Of a stretch of DNA of 64,000 nucleotides, positions 18,897-27,618 are shown one piece after another. The notes beneath the pieces were generated by a model that was not told the DNA's origin, ran no database searches, and worked only from the letters and a program-made list of their open reading frames with translations. The first letter of the stretch is position 1, and each line of letters starts with the position of its first letter. Origin of the DNA: Acinetobacter schindleri CIP 107287 (GTDB lineage: Bacteria; Pseudomonadota; Gammaproteobacteria; Pseudomonadales; Moraxellaceae); NCBI RefSeq assembly GCF_000368625.1, contig NZ_KB849575.1, positions 675,202 through 739,201 on the forward strand, in the 5' to 3' direction. Both the position numbers and the translations under genes were made by a program.

Positions 18897-20119
18897 TACA
18901 ATGTCCCCCGGCGTGGAGGCAGAACACCATTCAGCAAATAATTAGCAATGAAATAATATTTCCAGCGTGAAGCATCATGCAGGGTATGCACGCGAGCATT
19001 GCGCCAGAAGCGGTCCAGACCATCTTCACGCTGGCTACCACGGCTGCCAGCCAGTTCAATAAGTTTGGAAGATGCTTTTAATGCAGTTTCGGTACTGTGC
19101 GCACGCGCTTTAGCCACATCTAGAGAGGCTTTGGCAACACTGGTTTCAGTCGGATTGGCTTTGGCAGCATCGACAGCGTACGCAGCCTGTTTGAGTAAAA
19201 CTTCAGAAGCACGTACATCAGCAACTACGCGGCCGAGTTCAAATTTGGTCAGTGGATCATCTCTGGCTTGGTCCACACCAGAATCAATCCACGGACGTGC
19301 CTGACGCACGCGGTTTAAGGTTTCTTCAAAGGCAGCACGGGCAATACCAGTTTCAATAGAAGCATGCAGCAATTGTGCGAAAGGACCAGAAATGGTGGGA
19401 CGAGGGTAGGCAGTATCAAAACGTACGACATCTTCTTCAAGCACTGGAACATTGTCAAATTTTACTGTACCACTGCCAGTCGTGCGCTGACCAAAACCGC
19501 TCCAGTCATCAATCAGCGTCAGACCGGCGCTGTCACGTGGGACGAAAGCCAGAAATTGCTGCTCATTTTCATCTACGACCAGTGTCGGAATGCGGTGTGC
19601 GAATAGGCTACCGGTACAATAGAACTTCTCTCCATTAATTACATATCCTTGCTCGGTCTTGCGGATTGCAGTCTGGCGTTGTGCGGCAGTCTTGGTTTTG
19701 AACTCAGCCAGGGCATTACCGAAACGGGCGCCTTTTAGCACTTCGGCATAGAGTTTATGTTTTTGTTGCTCAGTACCGTTATTGCGCAGAATTTCCAGAC
19801 CATAAAAATGATTTTGTGGAATCTGGCCAATTGAGCCATCTACACCGCTCATCAGGGCAATGACTTGTGCTACGGTATAGCTAGACACTTCTGCGCCGCC
19901 ATATTCTTTAGGCACGGTAATTGCCCAGAGTCCAGACTGACTATAAGCTTCGATTTTCTCGAACGGCAGAATACGTTCAGCATCACGCTGTACCGCACCC
20001 GCCTTGAATTGATCTGCCAGATTATAGGCAATTTCTAAGGCTTCCTTATCAGACTGGATGATATAAGCTTGCGCCTGCTGCTCGGATTGAAATGGAATAA
20101 TGTGTTGAAATGAAGTCAT
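18896..20119 (-). CDS. SfnB/DszC-type acyl-CoA-dehydrogenase-fold flavoprotein (copy 2)
   Basis: The 407-residue protein has the acyl-CoA dehydrogenase fold: N-terminal helical domain, middle beta domain (GEKFYCTGSLFAH; WSGFGQRTTGSGTVKFDNV) and C-terminal four-helix domain ending GSRGSQREDGLDRFWRNARVHTLHD. These blocks mark the SfnB/DszC group, oxidoreductases used in sulfur acquisition (for example sulfone or thiophene S-oxidation with reduced flavin) and not in fatty-acid oxidation. It starts 11 bases after the end of copy 1 and is coupled to the LLM monooxygenase. The two copies are clearly related but diverged, so they are old paralogues with possibly different substrates. Confidence 0.88.
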   Translation of the reverse strand: MTSFQHIIPFQSEQQAQAYIIQSDKEALEIAYNLADQFKAGAVQRDAERILPFEKIEAYSQSGLWAITVPKEYGGAEVSSYTVAQVIALMSGVDGSIGQIPQNHFYGLEILRNNGTEQQKHKLYAEVLKGARFGNALAEFKTKTAAQRQTAIRKTEQGYVINGEKFYCTGSLFAHRIPTLVVDENEQQFLAFVPRDSAGLTLIDDWSGFGQRTTGSGTVKFDNVPVLEEDVVRFDTAYPRPTISGPFAQLLHASIETGIARAAFEETLNRVRQARPWIDSGVDQARDDPLTKFELGRVVADVRASEVLLKQAAYAVDAAKANPTETSVAKASLDVAKARAHSTETALKASSKLIELAGSRGSQREDGLDRFWRNARVHTLHDASRWKYYFIANYLLNGVLPPRRGTL

Positions 20120-20130
20120 GGCAAATCTCC

Positions 20131-21333
20131 TTAAATCCAGGCGTGGCGGGCAGGGAGTTTATGATTCAGGTAATAATCCCCGAGTGCATGCAGCTTCCAG
20201 CGGATTGGGTCATGCAGGGTATGTACCCGGGCATTGCGCCAATGCTGATCCAGATTGTGCTGACTCAGGCTGGAGCGGCTACCACCCAATTCCAGTAATT
20301 TTTCCGAGATATGCAAAGCTGCATCATTGGCATAGACCTTGGCTTCAGCCACCAGAATTGAGGCTTTGGCTGCCTGCTCATCGGTCACTGCTTCCAGTTG
20401 ATCCAGTTCATCCAGATATTCAGCAGCTTCATCCAGCAGTAAAATCGCGGCATCTAAAAACACAGATGACTTACCCACTTCCTGCAGGGTGTAATGCTCA
20501 AAGCTGGCTTTTTCGACTTGTGCATCCACAACCGGACGAGCCTTATGTATGGCTGTCAGTGTATCGGCAAAAGCCGCTTCAGCAATCCCGACATCAATTG
20601 CCACCTGCATCAGTTGAGAATAGGCACCACGGTAACTTGGTTGATTCCCTAACAGACGCTCATCAAAAATCAGTAGTGGATCGACTTCGACATGTTGCAG
20701 TTTAACGGTACCGCTAGAGGTGGTGCGTTGACCAAAACCATTCCAGTTATCAATCACTTCAACACTGTCAGCAGTCCGGTCGACAATAGTGAGCACCACA
20801 TGCCCTTCAGGATGAATCGCTTTAATTGCCAGCCAGTGCGCGAAGCTGCTACCAGTTGAATAGAATTTTTCGCCATCGACAAAATAGCGACCATTTTCGA
20901 TTGTAAGCGTGGTCGCCAGAGTTTTAGTATCTTTGGTATGACGTTCCGGACCGCCATTGGCCAGACGTTTACCCTTTAAAATTTCACTATAAAGAAACTT
21001 TTTTTGTTGTTCTGTACCCATGATCTGGATCATGTTGAGTAATGCGATCTGGTTCTGAGGGATTTGCCCGACACTCGAGTCAGCTTTATTCACAATACGG
21101 AATACATGCGCCAGGGCTTTATTGGAAACGAAGGCACCGCCGTACTGTTTTGGAATACGTATACCGCCCAGACCGCTTTGGCTGAACAGGTCAATTTCAG
21201 CAAGAGGAAGTACACGTTGCTGATCACGCTGATTTCGGCCTTCCAGAGCAAAGTCTGCAACATGGTAGGCAGCATTAATCGCGTCATGATCATTTTCAAT
21301 AATATGAACTTTTTCAAAAGTTAAACGAGACAT
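20131..21333 (-). CDS. SfnB-family sulfur-acquisition oxidoreductase (copy 1)
   Basis: The 400-residue flavoprotein is of the same group as its downstream neighbour: GGIRIPKQYGGAFVSN, SSVGQIPQN, GEKFYSTGSSFAHW, WNGFGQRTTSSGTVKL and a C-terminal GSRSSLSQHNLDQHWRNARVHTLHDP. It is the first gene of the minus-strand sulfur unit, which runs sfnB-like 1, sfnB-like 2, LLM monooxygenase, metQ, metN, metI with gaps of 19 bases or less. SfnB is known from dimethyl-sulfone use in Pseudomonas; whether this protein acts on that substrate is inference. Confidence 0.88.
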   Translation of the reverse strand: MSRLTFEKVHIIENDHDAINAAYHVADFALEGRNQRDQQRVLPLAEIDLFSQSGLGGIRIPKQYGGAFVSNKALAHVFRIVNKADSSVGQIPQNQIALLNMIQIMGTEQQKKFLYSEILKGKRLANGGPERHTKDTKTLATTLTIENGRYFVDGEKFYSTGSSFAHWLAIKAIHPEGHVVLTIVDRTADSVEVIDNWNGFGQRTTSSGTVKLQHVEVDPLLIFDERLLGNQPSYRGAYSQLMQVAIDVGIAEAAFADTLTAIHKARPVVDAQVEKASFEHYTLQEVGKSSVFLDAAILLLDEAAEYLDELDQLEAVTDEQAAKASILVAEAKVYANDAALHISEKLLELGGSRSSLSQHNLDQHWRNARVHTLHDPIRWKLHALGDYYLNHKLPARHAWI

Positions 21334-21870
21334 AATGACATCCTAAATCGATATCAAAACGTTACAGGCTAAGCTTTATGAGATTAAGTAATTGCTTTCG
21401 CAAAGCTTATGAAAAAACCTATTTAGGACAAAAATTGCTAGGTTTTTATCAATTTTGAATATAGTAAATAGTTAAAAAACAACAGGATTTAATTTGTTTT
21501 TCAATCTATAAGTATGGATTTTAAAAAGACATATCTGCTTTAAAGATAAACAAGACAAAAAATTGTATAAAAATAAACATTAGATATCTTTCATAAGTCA
21601 AAAAATGATCGTTATATTTATATTTAAATGGATATTGAAAGTTCCTTCTCCCTCTGGGAGAAGGTTAGGATGAGGGGAGTTTTTAGAAAGAACCTTTCCG
21701 TGTAGTGATGCAAAAATGATTTATGAAAGAGCCCTATTGTGGAGTTGAATAAGTAACATCTTAATTTTGAATTAAAAGCACATTGTATTTCCAATGAAGG
21801 GTGTCTAAAGTATCCAACTGAAATAGATGGTTTTAATGCGACCGAATTTAATAATCAACATGGAGATTTT
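21334..21870. other. 537-bp gene-free region between sulfur operon and GST gene
   Basis: The region is AT-rich and holds the promoter area of the sulfur operon. It contains a near-repeat AAGCTTTATGA / AAGCTTATGA at about 21371 and 21404, a perfect inverted repeat AAAAACCTA (21413-21421) with TAGGTTTTT (21439-21447), and the interspersed palindromic repeat listed separately. I see no open frame with coding character. Confidence 0.7.
21640..21681. repeat. Interspersed palindromic repeat (CCTTCTCCCTCTGGGAGAAGG type)
   Basis: CCTTCTCCC tc? GGGAGAAGG forms a perfect 9-bp stem and is followed by TTAGGATGAGGGGAG. This matches the widespread bacterial palindromic repeat of the form CCCTCTCCC..GGGAGAGGGTTAGGGTGAGGG, seen in many proteobacterial intergenic regions. 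It is GC-rich against the surrounding AT-rich DNA. Only one copy is present in the window. Confidence 0.7.
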
Positions 21871-22635
21871 ATGCGCACCTTATACCAGTTTCCTTTATCA
21901 CATTTTTGTGAAAAAGCACGTTGGATGCTTGATCATAAAGAACTGGATTATGTCGCACAAAACCTCATGCCAGGTGCGCATCGTGCCTTTGCTCGTCTTA
22001 AAACGGGACAGAACCGTCTGCCAATTTTGCGTGACAAGGAACAATGGATTGCAGATTCAACCCAGATCGCCTTGTATCTGGATGAACATTATCCTGAGCA
22101 TCGTTTATTACCAGTAGAAGCACGCTTACGCCAAAAGGTGCTGGAGATTGATGAAATGACTCAGGAACTGGGACGTCATATCCGTCGCTGGATGCTGGCC
22201 CAGGCTTTATCCCATGATCATGAATCGATGGAGATCCTGATCGGTGAAAAAGGGTATCTGCGTCAGTTCGAAAAATTTTCCAAGCCTTTGCTTAAAACCC
22301 TTCTCAGCAAAGGTTATGCACTTACTGAAGATACACTTGCTCAGTCCCGTGAATATATTAAAGAGACAGTTGAACAGCTGAACCAGACACTGATCGAGAA
22401 TAAGGGAGCTTATTTTGCGGGATCGCGTTTTAGTCTGGCTGATATTGCAGTCTGTTCAATGTTGGCACCTTTGTTGGCAATTTCCGGTACGCCGTGGGAG
22501 CGTGAGAGTTTTGAATCAATGTCAGATGAATATCGGGATTATCAGACCTATCTCTCGAAATTGCCTTTAGGCCAATATATTAAAAACATCTATCGTCATG
22601 AACGTAATGCTCGTATTGATTGGCGCGGTGTATAA
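21871..22635 (+). CDS. Glutathione S-transferase family protein
   Basis: The 254-residue cytosolic protein has an N-terminal thioredoxin-like domain (LYQFPLSHFCEKARWMLD; ILRDKEQWIADSTQIALYLDE, with the Asp-Ser glutathione-binding pair) and an all-helical C-terminal domain with AYFAGSRFSLADIAVCSML (the N-capping box SxxD region). The SHFCEKARW motif puts Cys12 and nearby residues at the active site. The ATG at 21871 has GGAGA six bases upstream. The substrate is unknown; detoxification or peroxide reduction is usual in the family. Ends at a strong terminator shared with the repeat protein. Confidence 0.9.
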   Translation: MRTLYQFPLSHFCEKARWMLDHKELDYVAQNLMPGAHRAFARLKTGQNRLPILRDKEQWIADSTQIALYLDEHYPEHRLLPVEARLRQKVLEIDEMTQELGRHIRRWMLAQALSHDHESMEILIGEKGYLRQFEKFSKPLLKTLLSKGYALTEDTLAQSREYIKETVEQLNQTLIENKGAYFAGSRFSLADIAVCSMLAPLLAISGTPWERESFESMSDEYRDYQTYLSKLPLGQYIKNIYRHERNARIDWRGV

Positions 22636-22650
22636 GTTAAATAGTGAAAT

Positions 22651-22680
22651 AAAAAAACGCGCTTAAAGCGCGTTTTTTTA
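22651..22680. terminator. Bidirectional terminator
   Basis: ACGCGCTT/AAGCGCGT stem flanked by A7 and T7, between the convergent GST and repeat-protein genes. Confidence 0.92.
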
Positions 22681-22688
22681 TTTGATAC

Positions 22689-24020
22689 TTAGCCCCAAGG
22701 GTTTGTGAGATCAATATCACTCTGTTTATTAAAGCCACTGAGAAGTGAGCTAAAGTCAAACTTCGGTAATGGACTACCGCTCGAGATATTGGAAATTGTT
22801 TCTTTGATGGTCGGAATAATTTCAGTAATACTGATATTGTTATCAACTGAGCTACCACCTGAAATAAGATCACCTAATTCTGGAATAATGCTCGAACCTA
22901 AGTCGCCTAGACTTCCATCAAGTAAGCTTTCAAATGCATTTGAACCTAAACCATTGCCTAGGTCGCCTAAACCACCCAGTAAGCCACTCAGATCAGAGCT
23001 ATCATTTGCACTCACGAGACCACCAAGTAAATTGGTCAATTGTGAAAGGTCGAAGTCACCGCCATTATTGCTGAAGCCAGAAATAATATCGGTAATCGCA
23101 CCTAGGTCGAAGTCACCAAGACCACCTGAACCACCAATTAAGCCACCGACCAGTTGAGCGATCTGACCGATATCGATGTCACCATTGCCTTCAATTAAGC
23201 CGCCAACCAAGCCTGCAATTGCCCCGATGTCGATACCTTCAAGACCACCAGAGCCACCGATTAAGCCACCGACAAGCTGAGCGATCTGCGCGATATCAAT
23301 ATCGCCATTCCCGCCAATCAGATTGCCGACTAGTCCTGCAATTGCGCCAATATCAACACCTTCAAGACCGCCAGAACCACCAATTAGACCACCGACAAGC
23401 TGAGCGATCTGTGCAATGTCGATGTCGCCACCTTGGATTAAGCCGCTAACAAGACCTGCGATTGCGCCAATATCAACACCTTCAAGACCGCCAGAACCAC
23501 CAATTAGGCCACCGACGAGCTGAGCAATTTGCGCGATATCAATGTCACCGCCTTGCAGAAGGTTACCAGCCAGGTCAGCAATTTTACTGAGATCTAAATT
23601 ACCTGAACTACCACCAATTAACCCACTGACCAATTTAATCACAGCATTTAAATCTAAATTTGATGTATTGCTACCCATTAAACTACCCAGCAGATTACTG
23701 ATCGAACCCAGATCAAAACTGCCGCCGTTGGCTTGAGTGAGTTTGCTAATTAAACTGTTAATATCGAGTTTTGTAGCATTCGAACCGGTAAATTGAGTAA
23801 TTAAATCAGTCAGGGAGCTTGAACTTAAACTCTTACCTGAAAGTAAGCTATTTAAGAGGGAATCTAGGGAAGGAGTAGCGGGAGTAGAACCCGTGATAGA
23901 ACCAATAATGCCAGAAAGACTGCCACCTAAAAAACCGCTAAGTAAACTCTTGTTTTGCGTCTCTGTCGTGAGCACCGGGCTGAGTTTACTTTTAATTGAA
24001 CTAAAAATACTGAAAGCCAT
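22689..24020 (-). CDS. Gly/Leu/Ile/Asp-rich tandem repeat protein of unknown function
   Basis: The 443-residue protein is built of about 13 units of 17-23 residues of the pattern [D/N]-[hydrophobic]-D-[I/L]-x-x-I-A-x-L-[V/L]-x-x-L-I-x-G. In the middle, units alternate (GDIDIAQIAQLVGGLIGGSG then LEGVDIGAIAGLVGNLI) with a 40-41-residue period from about 158 to 305. Between Lys146 and Lys406 there are 259 residues with no Lys, Arg or His and no Cys, Tyr or Trp; the whole chain has no Cys. No signal peptide or clear membrane helix is evident. I do not recognise a family. Gly-rich regular hydrophobic repeats suggest a solenoid or fibrous self-assembling protein, which is inference. Low-complexity, but codon usage varies between units, so it is a real coding frame. 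Confidence 0.8.
   Translation of the reverse strand: MAFSIFSSIKSKLSPVLTTETQNKSLLSGFLGGSLSGIIGSITGSTPATPSLDSLLNSLLSGKSLSSSSLTDLITQFTGSNATKLDINSLISKLTQANGGSFDLGSISNLLGSLMGSNTSNLDLNAVIKLVSGLIGGSSGNLDLSKIADLAGNLLQGGDIDIAQIAQLVGGLIGGSGGLEGVDIGAIAGLVSGLIQGGDIDIAQIAQLVGGLIGGSGGLEGVDIGAIAGLVGNLIGGNGDIDIAQIAQLVGGLIGGSGGLEGIDIGAIAGLVGGLIEGNGDIDIGQIAQLVGGLIGGSGGLGDFDLGAITDIISGFSNNGGDFDLSQLTNLLGGLVSANDSSDLSGLLGGLGDLGNGLGSNAFESLLDGSLGDLGSSIIPELGDLISGGSSVDNNISITEIIPTIKETISNISSGSPLPKFDFSSLLSGFNKQSDIDLTNPWG
23100..23580 (-). repeat. Tandem 120-123-bp coding repeats
   Basis: The DNA for the 40-41-residue units repeats about four times with high identity (for example GAGCGATCTG..GATATC and CCACCGACAAGCTGAGC recur). 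This could vary in copy number by slippage or recombination. Confidence 0.8.
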
Positions 24021-24379
24021 AACCGTTCCTTGCGTTTTTGTCTTGTTTTGATTATTTTGCGTTGTAAATAAAACGACTAATTTTTATTCAATTTCTATAC
24101 AAGTGTAAATCTAAGCATGAATAATCACGTTTTGAACATAGTATTATTTGCCTGGATAAAGCTTTAAACAGATTAATTTATGATAAATAATAATGGTTTA
24201 TTAGATATTTGCGTTTATCTAAAATATATTTTATGCGATGAATGGCTATCGAAAGGACTTAAATTTCCTCTAGATCATCATCTGGTATTTTTTTGCAAAT
24301 ATCTGGTAATTTATGAAAAAAATATCAATATTATGCGTAAAATAATGAGGTATTTTAATAAAGTGGCAAGAGACTAAAG
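24021..24379. other. 359-bp AT-rich intergenic region
   Basis: It lies between the divergent repeat-protein and Lrp-type genes. A 65-codon frame at 24180-24377 has no ribosome site and no protein-like features beyond AT-driven Ile/Asn/Lys content. I see no repeats or strong hairpins. Confidence 0.6.
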
Positions 24380-24850
24380 ATGGAATTAGATCGTTTTGAT
24401 AAGCACATTCTTGAAATTTTGACCCATGAAGATGTCAATTTGAATGAACTCTCTGAACGGGTGAATCTTTCGGTCAGCTCGGTTCATCGCCGTATTAAAC
24501 AGTTGATTGACCATAATATTATTAGTGGTCTAAAACGGGAAATTAATTATCAAAAGCTTGGTTTCAGTCTGCATGTACTTTTGCAGGTTTCCTTAAGCAA
24601 ACATGATAGTGACACTTTTGCCAAATTTCTGGGTGAGCTGGAAAGTATTCCTGAAGTGATTAATGCCTTTCTGGTAACAGGGCAGTCGGCAGATTTTATT
24701 GTCGAAGTAGTTGCACGTGATATGGAAAACTATAGTGAGATCCTGCTTAACAAGATCGGCAAGATTGAACATGTGGTCGCACTGCATTCCAGCTTCGTGA
24801 TCAAGGAATATAATGTTTTTAACTGCAGTGGCTTACTCAATAAAGTTTAA
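24380..24850 (+). CDS. Lrp/AsnC-family transcriptional regulator
   Basis: The 156-residue protein has an N-terminal winged HTH (LDRFDKHILEILTHEDVNLNE; LSERVNLSVSSVHRRIKQL, about 18-45) and a C-terminal RAM/ACT-like ligand domain (VLLQVSLSKHD; IPEVINAFLVTGQSADFIVEVV; HSSFVIKEYN). Members bind amino acids and form octamers. Standalone gene with weak ribosome site. The effector and targets are unknown. It is not adjacent to an amino-acid transporter; the divergent neighbour is the repeat protein, which could be a target. Confidence 0.92.
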   Translation: MELDRFDKHILEILTHEDVNLNELSERVNLSVSSVHRRIKQLIDHNIISGLKREINYQKLGFSLHVLLQVSLSKHDSDTFAKFLGELESIPEVINAFLVTGQSADFIVEVVARDMENYSEILLNKIGKIEHVVALHSSFVIKEYNVFNCSGLLNKV

Positions 24851-24946
24851 TTGAAGAGATAGCACTATCTAAATATTTGTCTCCGAATAACTAAGTAAAT
24901 TGATTGAAATCACCTACAAAATGATTTAATAAGATAGATCAAAATA

Positions 24947-24973
24947 AAAAACGCACCCAAAAGTGCGTTTTTG
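24947..24973. terminator. Terminator between Lrp-type gene and yebC
   Basis: AAAACGCAC/GTGCGTTTT stem with T-run on both strands. Confidence 0.88.
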
Positions 24974-24985
24974 TTTTCCTGAAGA

Positions 24986-25735
24986 TTAAGCGTCTAGCTG
25001 AGCCAATACTTCTTCAGAGAATTCAACGTTGGTATAAACGTTTTGAACATCGTCCAGATCTTCAAGCATATCAATCATTTTCATGATTTTTTTCGCTTGA
25101 TCTATATCCGTGATTTCAGCTTTGGTGGAAGGGCTCATTACAACTTCAGCATTATCAGATTTTAAACCTGCAGCAGCTAAAGCATCCTGAACTGTACCGA
25201 AGCTTTCTGGTGTAGTAATGACCAGGATTTCATCTTCATTAACTTCGATGTCTTCAGCACCAGCTTCAAGAGCGACTTCCATGATTTGATCTTCTAAAGA
25301 TACATCTTCAAAAGTAATCTCACCACGTTTGGTGAACAGGAATGCAACTGAACCATTAGTCCCTAAGTTACCATCAGTTTTAGAGAAGCAGTGACGTACG
25401 TCAGGTACAGTGCGGTTCAGGTTGTCTGTCATTGTTTCTACAATTACGGCAACACCACCTACGCCATAGCCTTCGTAAGTTACTTCTTTAAGATCGTCGT
25501 TATCTTCGCCGCCTGCGCCACGTTGAATCGCACGGTTGATCACATCACGTGTCATGTTTACAGACAATGCTTTTTCGACAACAGCACGTAAACGTGGGTT
25601 GCTACCCGCATCTGGTCCGCCGAGTTTTGCAGCAGTAGTTAATTCACGAATATATTTGGTAAAAAGTTTACCGCGGCTAGCATCTTGTTTTGCTTTACGA
25701 TGCTTAATATTGGCCCACTTGGAATGACCCGCCAT
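24986..25735 (-). CDS. yebC: YebC/PmpR family protein
   Basis: The 249-residue protein starts [18 protein letters not shown], the invariant YebC N-terminus, and keeps all three domains, including [13 protein letters not shown] and the C-terminal [10 protein letters not shown]. YebC-group proteins were first described as transcription regulators (PmpR); more recent work assigns some members to relief of ribosome stalling at proline stretches. This copy has the typical full length. Which role it fulfils cannot be read from sequence. Confidence 0.96.
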   Translation of the reverse strand: MAGHSKWANIKHRKAKQDASRGKLFTKYIRELTTAAKLGGPDAGSNPRLRAVVEKALSVNMTRDVINRAIQRGAGGEDNDDLKEVTYEGYGVGGVAVIVETMTDNLNRTVPDVRHCFSKTDGNLGTNGSVAFLFTKRGEITFEDVSLEDQIMEVALEAGAEDIEVNEDEILVITTPESFGTVQDALAAAGLKSDNAEVVMSPSTKAEITDIDQAKKIMKMIDMLEDLDDVQNVYTNVEFSEEVLAQLDA

Positions 25736-25991
25736 GCGAAATATGCTCCTTGTAGATTGGCTGTATGCCTATCGAATTGGGCAAATTCTACCATAAGGGC
25801 TTTTTTTAAAAAAAGAGCCTGGTTTTTAGATTTAACGATAATGACAAAAAAATAGACGCACTGAGAAATTTATTCGGGGATTAAAGGTAATAATTTAGTT
25901 TAAAAATAAAAAATATTTATTGTGGAAAAGAGTATAGAAGGAGAAGAAGAAATGAGATGCTAGGTCATGCATAACATCTCATGGACATACA

Positions 25992-26552
25992 TTATTTTTT
26001 TTCAGGGATCACGATATCCAGACCGACATTGTCTTTATAAAGCTGTTTCATTAAAGCCAGGTCATGTTCAAGGTCTGTTGGATAAATTTTTCCGAAAATG
26101 CCACCCTGTTTGGTTTTAGAATTGGCATACATGAGTACAATCGGCACATTCGCTGCTTTGGCAATATGCCAAAAACCGGTACGAATTGGTCGACGCTCTT
26201 CACCATTTTTGGCACGAGTCGCTTCAGGTGCAATCACCAAATTGAATTTTTCATTACTCTGAAAAAGTTCAACCATCTGGGTCACAATATCCTTGCTCGA
26301 TTTACGATCTACCGGAATACCGCCAATGTTTTCTAATAATGGCTTAAATGGACCTTTAAATAATTCTTTTTTAATCAAAGTATGAATTTTGATGTCGTAT
26401 ATCTGAAATAAGGCCAGAGAAAGCACGGCATCCATCATTGAAGTATGCTCAAAGCCCACAATCACTTGCTTGTCTTCAAGCACATTTGGTTCAACGTGAT
26501 ATTGCCAGCCTGCAAGTTTAAACGCAGATTCGCCAATGAATTTCTTAAACAT
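25992..26552 (-). CDS. PlsC-like 1-acylglycerol-phosphate acyltransferase family protein
   Basis: The start at ATG 26552 (MFKKFIGES) gives 186 residues; an in-frame ATG 29 codons upstream would add a Lys/His-rich leader with no family similarity. Motif I is HTSMMD (HX4D), motif III GGIPVDR, and EATR replaces the usual EGTR glycerol-phosphate motif. It lacks an N-terminal membrane helix, as in the short acyltransferases of Acinetobacter and related bacteria. The acyl acceptor is uncertain: lysophosphatidate or another lipid. Confidence 0.85.
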   Translation of the reverse strand: MFKKFIGESAFKLAGWQYHVEPNVLEDKQVIVGFEHTSMMDAVLSLALFQIYDIKIHTLIKKELFKGPFKPLLENIGGIPVDRKSSKDIVTQMVELFQSNEKFNLVIAPEATRAKNGEERRPIRTGFWHIAKAANVPIVLMYANSKTKQGGIFGKIYPTDLEHDLALMKQLYKDNVGLDIVIPEKK

Positions 26553-26867
26553 AGGGGATGGAGTGTGTGAAAAAAAACATAATTTGTGCTTGTTCTTATA
26601 TTTCGTCAAGTGGAATTGATTTAAAAGTCTTAAATACATTCAAAAAGCAAGTGAATAAATATATTGAGTAATGGTTAATTAAGATTTAAAAACAATAACA
26701 AAATTAATTTTAATTAGTTAAACGTCTTATAATAGATAAAAATACTCTTAAAAATGCTAAAAAATGGCTGTTCAGTACAAAAAATAGTTATTAGACTTTT
26801 GTCGAAGCCCAAGGATATGTTTCGGCTTTAAGACACTTCCAATCATGTTCGCGAGAGAGGATAAAGA

Positions 26868-26987
26868 ATGACTTACTTAACGGCTTTGGTGCTCTCATTG
26901 TTCATTTTTGCACTCATTGTTGTATGGTCTTTGATCGAAATTTATCTGGATATGCGCAAAGAAGAGAATTTGGAGCACGAAGCTTAA
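26868..26987 (+). CDS. 39-residue single-pass membrane peptide
   Basis: ATG 26868 is preceded at seven bases by AGAGAGG, a strong ribosome site. The product begins MTYLTALVLSLFIFALIVVW, one membrane helix, and ends in a charged tail (YLDMRKEENLEHEA). The good ribosome site, amphipathic layout and stop just before an inverted repeat (27007-27040) argue for a real gene. It resembles in design small subunits of respiratory or transport complexes, but I recognise no family. Confidence 0.6.
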   Translation: MTYLTALVLSLFIFALIVVWSLIEIYLDMRKEENLEHEA

Positions 26988-27257
26988 GCTTTTAATTAAT
27001 TTCATAGCTGAATTGATCCGGATATAAAAATTAATTCAGCCATTCAAAGTATTTAAATAATTATATATAAAAAGTATAAAAGCATAGTCGAAAGTTAATT
27101 TTTAAATATATTTTGATAGCAGCTATGTTTTGTAAAGAAATGGAAATTTTCCTTCTGAATGACTATGAGAGCCTTCTAAAGTATGAGGAATTTACAAAGT
27201 GTCTATTTTTTCTAATTTATAATTGCTGATGAAGTGTGCAAGTGGGCATAAAAAGGC
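26988..27257. other. AT-rich intergenic region before the tRNA
   Basis: It contains the inverted repeat GCTGAATT/AATTCAGC at 27007-27040, possibly marking the end of the small-peptide transcript, but with no T-run. Nothing else could be supported. Confidence 0.5.
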
Positions 27258-27286
27258 TTGTCTTTTAAAAAAATCTTAGCTAGTAT
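27258..27286 (+). promoter_or_regulatory. Sigma-70 promoter of the tRNA gene
   Basis: TTGTCT at 27258-27263 and TAGTAT at 27281-27286 are separated by 17 bases; transcription would start about 38 bases before the tRNA. Confidence 0.6.
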
Positions 27287-27330
27287 TCTTGTCGCCTAAA
27301 CCTATTGATAAATAAGGTTTTCGGCATATA

Positions 27331-27407
<77 letters not shown>

Positions 27408-27414
27408 AATTATT

Positions 27415-27449
27415 AAGCACTTAGAAGTAAACGTCTAAGTGCTTTTTTA
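27415..27449 (+). terminator. tRNA gene terminator
   Basis: Perfect 11-bp stem AAGCACTTAGA/TCTAAGTGCTT followed by T6, eight bases after the CCA end. Confidence 0.92.
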
Positions 27450-27618
27450 TTTATCCCTTTCATAAAAATAAATATCTAAAATAATTAGAAAATAATGAAA
27501 ATTCAAAACTTTATCAAAGGTAGGATTTTGGTAGGTAGGATTCTTTTTAGCTTCATTCAATACTCTAATGACGGTGAGGGTCACCGATAATAAGATGAAT
27601 GGTAGAAGGAATCACACC

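Noticed and set aside
22705..23736. Plus-strand frames opposite the repeat protein
   Set aside because: Pro/Ser/Arg-rich mirror of the repeats without ribosome sites.
24180..24377. 65-codon plus-strand frame before the Lrp-type gene
   Set aside because: No ribosome site; AT-driven composition; directly abuts the regulator start without features of its own.
27514..27545. Short direct repeat GGTAGGAT upstream of alcohol dehydrogenase gene
   Set aside because: Two short copies only; likely chance in a low-complexity stretch.
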